Assembly: GCA_025354845.1 (NCBI GenBank)
Contig: JANXMD010000083.1
Location: forward strand, 1 to 17,412
Reading direction: 5' to 3'
Source: Verrucomicrobiota bacterium
GTDB lineage: Bacteria; Verrucomicrobiota; Verrucomicrobiia; Limisphaerales; UBA9464
Length of the DNA stretch: 17,412 bases
The notes under the pieces were generated by a model. That model ran no database searches, was not told where the DNA came from, and worked only from the letters and a program-made list of their open reading frames with translations. The position numbers and the translations under genes were made by a program. Below, one piece after another: positions 14,339 through 17,412 of the stretch (positions are counted from its first letter, which is position 1; every line of letters begins with the position of its first letter).

Positions 14339-14668
14339 TTACTTGGCCTCAGTCTTGGCGATCTTCGCGACGGTGACTTCGAGCTTGTCACCCTTCTTCT
14401 CGCACACGCCGGTCACGGTCACGTCGGCAGGACCGCTGCAGAGGTTCTTGTGGAAGCCCTGGCTAACGTCGCCCACGAGGAAATAGGTGGTGATCTTGTC
14501 ACCCTTCTTGACCTCGACCACGTTCTGGCACTTCTCGGACTTGTGCAGCGCGCACTTGAGGCACTTGCCTTCGCCCTTGATGGTCATTTCCTTGCCGCTG
14601 TCGGCGCGGAGGGAGCTGGCGGTGAGGGCGAGAGCCGCAATGGCGGCCCACTGGATCATGGACTTCAT
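14339..14668 (-). CDS. Secreted cysteine-rich small protein, DUF6370-like
   Basis: A 109-residue protein with a signal peptide (MKSMIQWAAIAALALTASSL, cleavage likely near RADS). The mature part has five cysteines: Cys36, Cys39 (a CLKC pair followed by His42), Cys47, Cys77 and Cys89. These are set in beta-rich sequence with GDKITTYFLVGD and VTVTGVCEKKGDKLEVTV, which suggests an OB-like barrel. It matches my memory of DUF6370 proteins, small periplasmic proteins of unknown function frequent in Verrucomicrobia and Planctomycetes. The CxxC plus His pattern suggests metal binding or disulphides, which is inference. It is a single-gene unit with its own terminator, diverging from mobA across 60 bp. 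Lys-rich, abundant-protein-like composition distinguishes it from its neighbours. Confidence 0.8.
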   Translation of the reverse strand: MKSMIQWAAIAALALTASSLRADSGKEMTIKGEGKCLKCALHKSEKCQNVVEVKKGDKITTYFLVGDVSQGFHKNLCSGPADVTVTGVCEKKGDKLEVTVAKIAKTEAK

Positions 14669-14728
14669 GGTAGAATGAGACTTTGGTTAGGGACTAAGGT
14701 TGACGACTTAAACCCAAGAGAACCGACC
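14669..14728. promoter_or_regulatory. Short divergent promoter region, DUF6370-like gene / mobA
   Basis: Only 60 bp separate the two start codons. The stretch is more AT-rich than its surroundings, so overlapping divergent promoters are likely, but I cannot assign -35/-10 boxes. An AAGAG motif about ten bases before the mobA ATG could be its ribosome-binding site and helps fix that start. Confidence 0.4.
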
Positions 14729-15388
14729 ATGAACCCCTTGGCAAGTCAGGATTTGGCCCCATTCCCTGAGGGGGTGGGTGCGATTGCGGGCGTCGTTCTG
14801 GCTGGGGGCAGGTCGACCCGGATGGGGCGCGACAAGGCGCTGCTTCGCCTCGACGGCGAGTCGTTGATCCGACGTCAGCTGCGTCTTTTGAAGGAGAGCG
14901 GGGTGAAGCGTCTCTTGGTGGCGGGGGCTGCGGGCGAATCGGTGGAGGGGAGCGCGCTCCGGGCGGAGATTCCCCCCGGCGTGGCGTGGCTCGCGGATTC
15001 GCGGCCCGATTGCGGTCCGCTGGCTGGGATCGCCGGAGCTTTGGCCCGACTGGAACCCGGAGAAACCCATTTGCTGGTGCTGGCGGTGGACTTGCCGCGG
15101 CTCGGGGTTGGGCTGCTGAGCCAATTGATCCGGGACGCGCAGCAGACTCCGGATGCGGGAGTCGTTCCGGTGGTGGCCGGCCGATGGGAGCCGCTTGTCG
15201 CTGTGTATCCGCAGGCGGGCCTGGACTCTGCGCTCATACGCCTCGATCGGGGAGCGCTCTCGGTCCAAGATTGGGTGCGCGAGGGGATGCGAAATGCATG
15301 GATGCGGGAGCGCGTCATGACGCCCGACGAGGCGGCGTCGTTTCTGAACTGGAATCACCCCGAAGACCTGCCCGGCGCACGCCTTTGA
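14729..15388 (+). CDS. mobA: Molybdenum cofactor guanylyltransferase
   Basis: A 219-residue protein. The ATG at 14729 is chosen because it has an AAGAG motif upstream and the open frame before it overlaps the divergent DUF6370-like gene. It carries the MobA nucleotide-binding signature VVLAGGRSTRMGRDKALLRL (22-41), the DxGPLAGI-like segment CGPLAGIAGAL (95-105), the metal-binding aspartate in LAVDLPRLG (118-126), RWEPLVAVYP (152-161) and the C-terminal FLNWNHPEDL (205-214). MobA transfers GMP from GTP to molybdopterin to make the MGD cofactor of DMSO-reductase-type enzymes, in the cytoplasm. No molybdoenzyme or other moa/moe gene is adjacent. The length is close to the usual ~200 residues. 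Some homologues act on other nucleotides (MobA-like NTP transferases), so specificity is inferred. Confidence 0.9.
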   Translation: MNPLASQDLAPFPEGVGAIAGVVLAGGRSTRMGRDKALLRLDGESLIRRQLRLLKESGVKRLLVAGAAGESVEGSALRAEIPPGVAWLADSRPDCGPLAGIAGALARLEPGETHLLVLAVDLPRLGVGLLSQLIRDAQQTPDAGVVPVVAGRWEPLVAVYPQAGLDSALIRLDRGALSVQDWVREGMRNAWMRERVMTPDEAASFLNWNHPEDLPGARL

Positions 15389-15434
15389 ATAGTCGGCGGT
15401 TTCCCGGGTCAGTTTCCCCCAACACGATTTTCGC

Positions 15435-17412
15435 ATGCATCCTCGACGTCCTTCCGCCCTCCGCGGGTTGAGCCATTGGGCGACCCTGATCACGTTCCTC
15501 TTGGCGTCTCGTGCGATGGCGCAGCCCCCGGAGTGGATCTGGGGCCCGAACGCGGCGGACAAGGAGGTTCGTTACTTCCGAAAGTCGGTCACCATCCCAC
15601 CGGGGACCGTCCGGGTTCGGGTGACTGTGGCCGCCGACACCGCAGCGGACGTGCGCCTCAACGGTCGGAGTGTCGCGCGGAGCAGCAATCCTGGACGCCC
15701 AGCCTCGGTGACGTTGAGTCCCCCTCGATTCGTCGCAGGCCCCGCCGTGTTTGAGGTCACCGCGCGCCACGAACGCGGAAGCGCGGGCGTGCTGGTGCGA
15801 CTCGAGCTTCAGAAGACAGGCGGGAGTTCCGAGATCGTCGTGACCGACGCCTCTTGGGAAACCGGTTCCAGCACCAACGCCTGGACCGCCGCCACGTCGA
15901 TCGGTCCGGTGGGCGTTGCGCCTTGGGGCGACATCCTCAAACCCGCGGTGGCTGCTGCCGCGGAGTCGGTGCATGTCCCCGATGGCTTCAAGATCGAATT
16001 GCTCCGCTCCGCCCAGCCGGAGGAAGGCTCCTGGGTGAGCATGACCGTTGATTCCAAGGGTCGTCTTATCGTGAGTCCCCAGGGCGGCGAACCGATGGAG
16101 CGTCTCACCCTCGACGCCTCGGGTCAGGTGGCCAAGGTGGAAACCATCGACCTGCCCGTCTCCGGCGCCATGGGACTCCTCTATGCCTACGATTCCCTGT
16201 ACGTGAACGGGCAGGGCCCGGACGGCTATCACCTCTACCGCCTGCGCGACACCAACGGCGACGACCAGTACGACTCGGTGGAATTGCTGCGAAAATGGGT
16301 GGGCGGACCGGGTGAACACGGAGCGCACGGCATCGTGAAGGGGCCCGACGACCACCTGTACATCGTTTGCGGGAACTTCGTGGATCTGCCGGGCGACACC
16401 GTGTCGACCACGCGGGTGAAGCACTTCGCCGATGACCTAGTGGTGCCGCGCATGGAAGACGGCAACGGCTTTGGCGCCGGGCGCAAGCCGCCGGGCGGGT
16501 ACGTCGTGCGTCTCGATCGCGATGGTGGCAATGCCGAGGTTTTTGCCTCCGGCGAGCGCAACACCTACGACATCGCCTTCAATCCCGACGGCGAGCTCTT
16601 CGGATTCGACTCCGACATGGAGTGGGACTGGGGCGCGCCGTGGTATCGGCCGATCCGGGTGTACCATGTGGTCAGCGGCGGCGATCAGGGATTCCGCGAA
16701 GGCAGCGCCAAGTGGCCGGAGTATTACGCCGACTCATTGCCGCCAGTGGTGAATGTGGGAATCGGTTCTCCGACCGGTGTGCGTTTCGGCACCGGAGCGC
16801 GCTTCCCAGCAAAGTATCAGCGTGCGCTGTACGTGATGGACTGGAGCTACGGTCGCATCCTGGCGGTCCATCTTTCTGAACAGGGCGCGAGCTATTCGGG
16901 AAAGGTGGAGCCCTTCGTGCAGGGGAAACCGTTCAATGTGACGGATCTCGAAGTCGGTCCGGACGGCGCGATGTATTTCACCATCGGCGGCCGCGGGACG
17001 CAGTCGGGGTTGTATCGCGTCAGCTACGTGGGGACAGAACGCACCGAACCCGCGGTGGTGCACACGCTGCAGGTGACCGCCGGACAAGCTGCGCGCCGGA
17101 TGCGGCATGATCTGGAGCGTTTCCACTCCCGTGAGGACGAGACTGCATTGCCTCGAATTTGGGCAGGCTTGGACTCCACCAACCGCCATATTCGCTTCGC
17201 CGCGCGGGTGGCGCTGGAGTCGCAGCCGCTTTCCAGTTGGAAGGATAAGGCGCTGGAGGCCACCGAGCCGCGCGCCGGGCTGACCGCCCTGCTGGCCGTG
17301 GCGCGGGTCGGATCCGCCGAGGACCAGGTGCCCGCCCTGAAAGCTCTTACCCGATGGCCGCTCGATACGCTGGACGAGGAATGGAAACTAAACAAATTGC
17401 GCGTCATCGAGG
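15435..17412 (+). CDS. PVC-type membrane-bound dehydrogenase, secreted beta-propeller plus helical repeats (3' end cut by window edge)
   Basis: The frame is open from the ATG at 15435 to the window end, 659 complete codons with no stop. A signal peptide (ATLITFLLASRAMA, residues 16-29) is followed by a beta-sandwich region (WIWGPNAADKEVRYFRKSVT, then VRLNGRSV) resembling N-terminal domains of alpha-L-rhamnosidases. A soluble-glucose/sorbosone-dehydrogenase-like propeller spans about 180-535, with GEHGAHGIVKGPDDHLYI (293-310), RNTYDIAFNPDGELFGFDSD (375-394), MEWDWGAPWYRP (395-406) and GSPTGVRFGTGARFP (444-458). RDTNGDDQYDS (271-281) resembles a calcium-binding loop. Residues after 540 are helical and HEAT-like. 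Family members usually end in a haem-binding CxxCH domain, which would lie beyond the window. The role is probably periplasmic sugar or alcohol oxidation; the substrate is unknown. It starts 46 bp after mobA. Confidence 0.92.
   Translation, partial: MHPRRPSALRGLSHWATLITFLLASRAMAQPPEWIWGPNAADKEVRYFRKSVTIPPGTVRVRVTVAADTAADVRLNGRSVARSSNPGRPASVTLSPPRFVAGPAVFEVTARHERGSAGVLVRLELQKTGGSSEIVVTDASWETGSSTNAWTAATSIGPVGVAPWGDILKPAVAAAAESVHVPDGFKIELLRSAQPEEGSWVSMTVDSKGRLIVSPQGGEPMERLTLDASGQVAKVETIDLPVSGAMGLLYAYDSLYVNGQGPDGYHLYRLRDTNGDDQYDSVELLRKWVGGPGEHGAHGIVKGPDDHLYIVCGNFVDLPGDTVSTTRVKHFADDLVVPRMEDGNGFGAGRKPPGGYVVRLDRDGGNAEVFASGERNTYDIAFNPDGELFGFDSDMEWDWGAPWYRPIRVYHVVSGGDQGFREGSAKWPEYYADSLPPVVNVGIGSPTGVRFGTGARFPAKYQRALYVMDWSYGRILAVHLSEQGASYSGKVEPFVQGKPFNVTDLEVGPDGAMYFTIGGRGTQSGLYRVSYVGTERTEPAVVHTLQVTAGQAARRMRHDLERFHSREDETALPRIWAGLDSTNRHIRFAARVALESQPLSSWKDKALEATEPRAGLTALLAVARVGSAEDQVPALKALTRWPLDTLDEEWKLNKLRVIE

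Noticed and set aside
13945..14376. Possible gene starting at a GTG that overlaps the DUF971 stop codon
   Set aside because: The first ~40 residues look superficially protein-like, but the frame has no recognisable domain, drifts into Ser/Pro/Arg-rich sequence and passes through the facing gene's terminator and coding end.
14450..14728. N-terminal extension of mobA by 93 codons
   Set aside because: The extension is antisense to the DUF6370-like gene. MobA homology begins just after the ATG at 14729, which has a plausible ribosome-binding motif.
15315..16424. 369-codon minus-strand frame opposite mobA and the PVC-type dehydrogenase
   Set aside because: It is antisense to two well-supported genes, spans the gap between them, and has no recognisable features.
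1..17412. CRISPR array, tRNA, rRNA or transposase genes
   Set aside because: I looked for regularly spaced repeats, tRNA-like cloverleafs and transposase motifs. The only repeats are palindromic intergenic elements and one microrepeat, none with CRISPR spacing.

Overview
The window looks like a stretch of chromosome from a high-GC member of the Verrucomicrobiota/PVC group. The evidence is a PVC-type membrane-bound dehydrogenase (glucose/sorbosone dehydrogenase-like propeller), a secreted PQQ-repeat protein of the type abundant in Verrucomicrobia and Planctomycetes, a small secreted DUF6370-like protein, weak or absent Shine-Dalgarno sites, and three different families of palindromic intergenic repeats. 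Placement within Verrucomicrobiota (for example the Limisphaerales/Pedosphaera lineage) is inference only. I see no rRNA, tRNA, CRISPR array, insertion sequence or phage gene.

Layout. (1) Positions 1-4608, minus strand: a five-gene lipid-modification operon reading DUF1365 protein -> CFA-synthase-like methyltransferase -> small membrane protein (DUF1475-like) -> DUF1295 membrane reductase-like protein -> a second methyltransferase of the coclaurine-N-methyltransferase/CFA superfamily, which runs off the left edge. (2) 4930-6150, plus strand: a lone, short GspE/PilB-type ATPase. (3) 6289-9060, minus strand: glucose-6-phosphate isomerase (pgi) followed by two tandem PepSY-associated membrane proteins. 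(4) 9300-10670, minus strand: a secreted PQQ-like beta-propeller protein bracketed by two direct copies of a ~165-bp composite repeat. (5) 10954-13452, minus strand: a circularly permuted ATP-grasp protein and its alpha-E partner. (6) 13646-13948, plus strand: a DUF971 protein. (7) 14339-14668, minus strand: a secreted cysteine-rich DUF6370-like protein with a hairpin terminator. (8) 14729-17412, plus strand: mobA, then a large secreted PVC-type dehydrogenase that is cut by the right edge.

How the genes may work together. The left operon is the most distinctive part. DUF1365, CFA-like and DUF1295 proteins recur together in bacterial lipid-modification neighbourhoods, and here there are two methyltransferases. 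By eye, the first has lost two of the residues that hold bicarbonate in true cyclopropane synthases. The second carries the E-x-x-E-H signature of amine N-methyltransferases. Together they suggest a membrane-lipid tail and/or head-group modification pathway whose product cannot be read from sequence. The ATP-grasp/alpha-E pair belongs to a second widely distributed but biochemically poorly understood system, predicted to make peptide-like amide bonds. The rest is central metabolism (pgi), cofactor maturation (mobA) and periplasmic redox or sugar-oxidising proteins.
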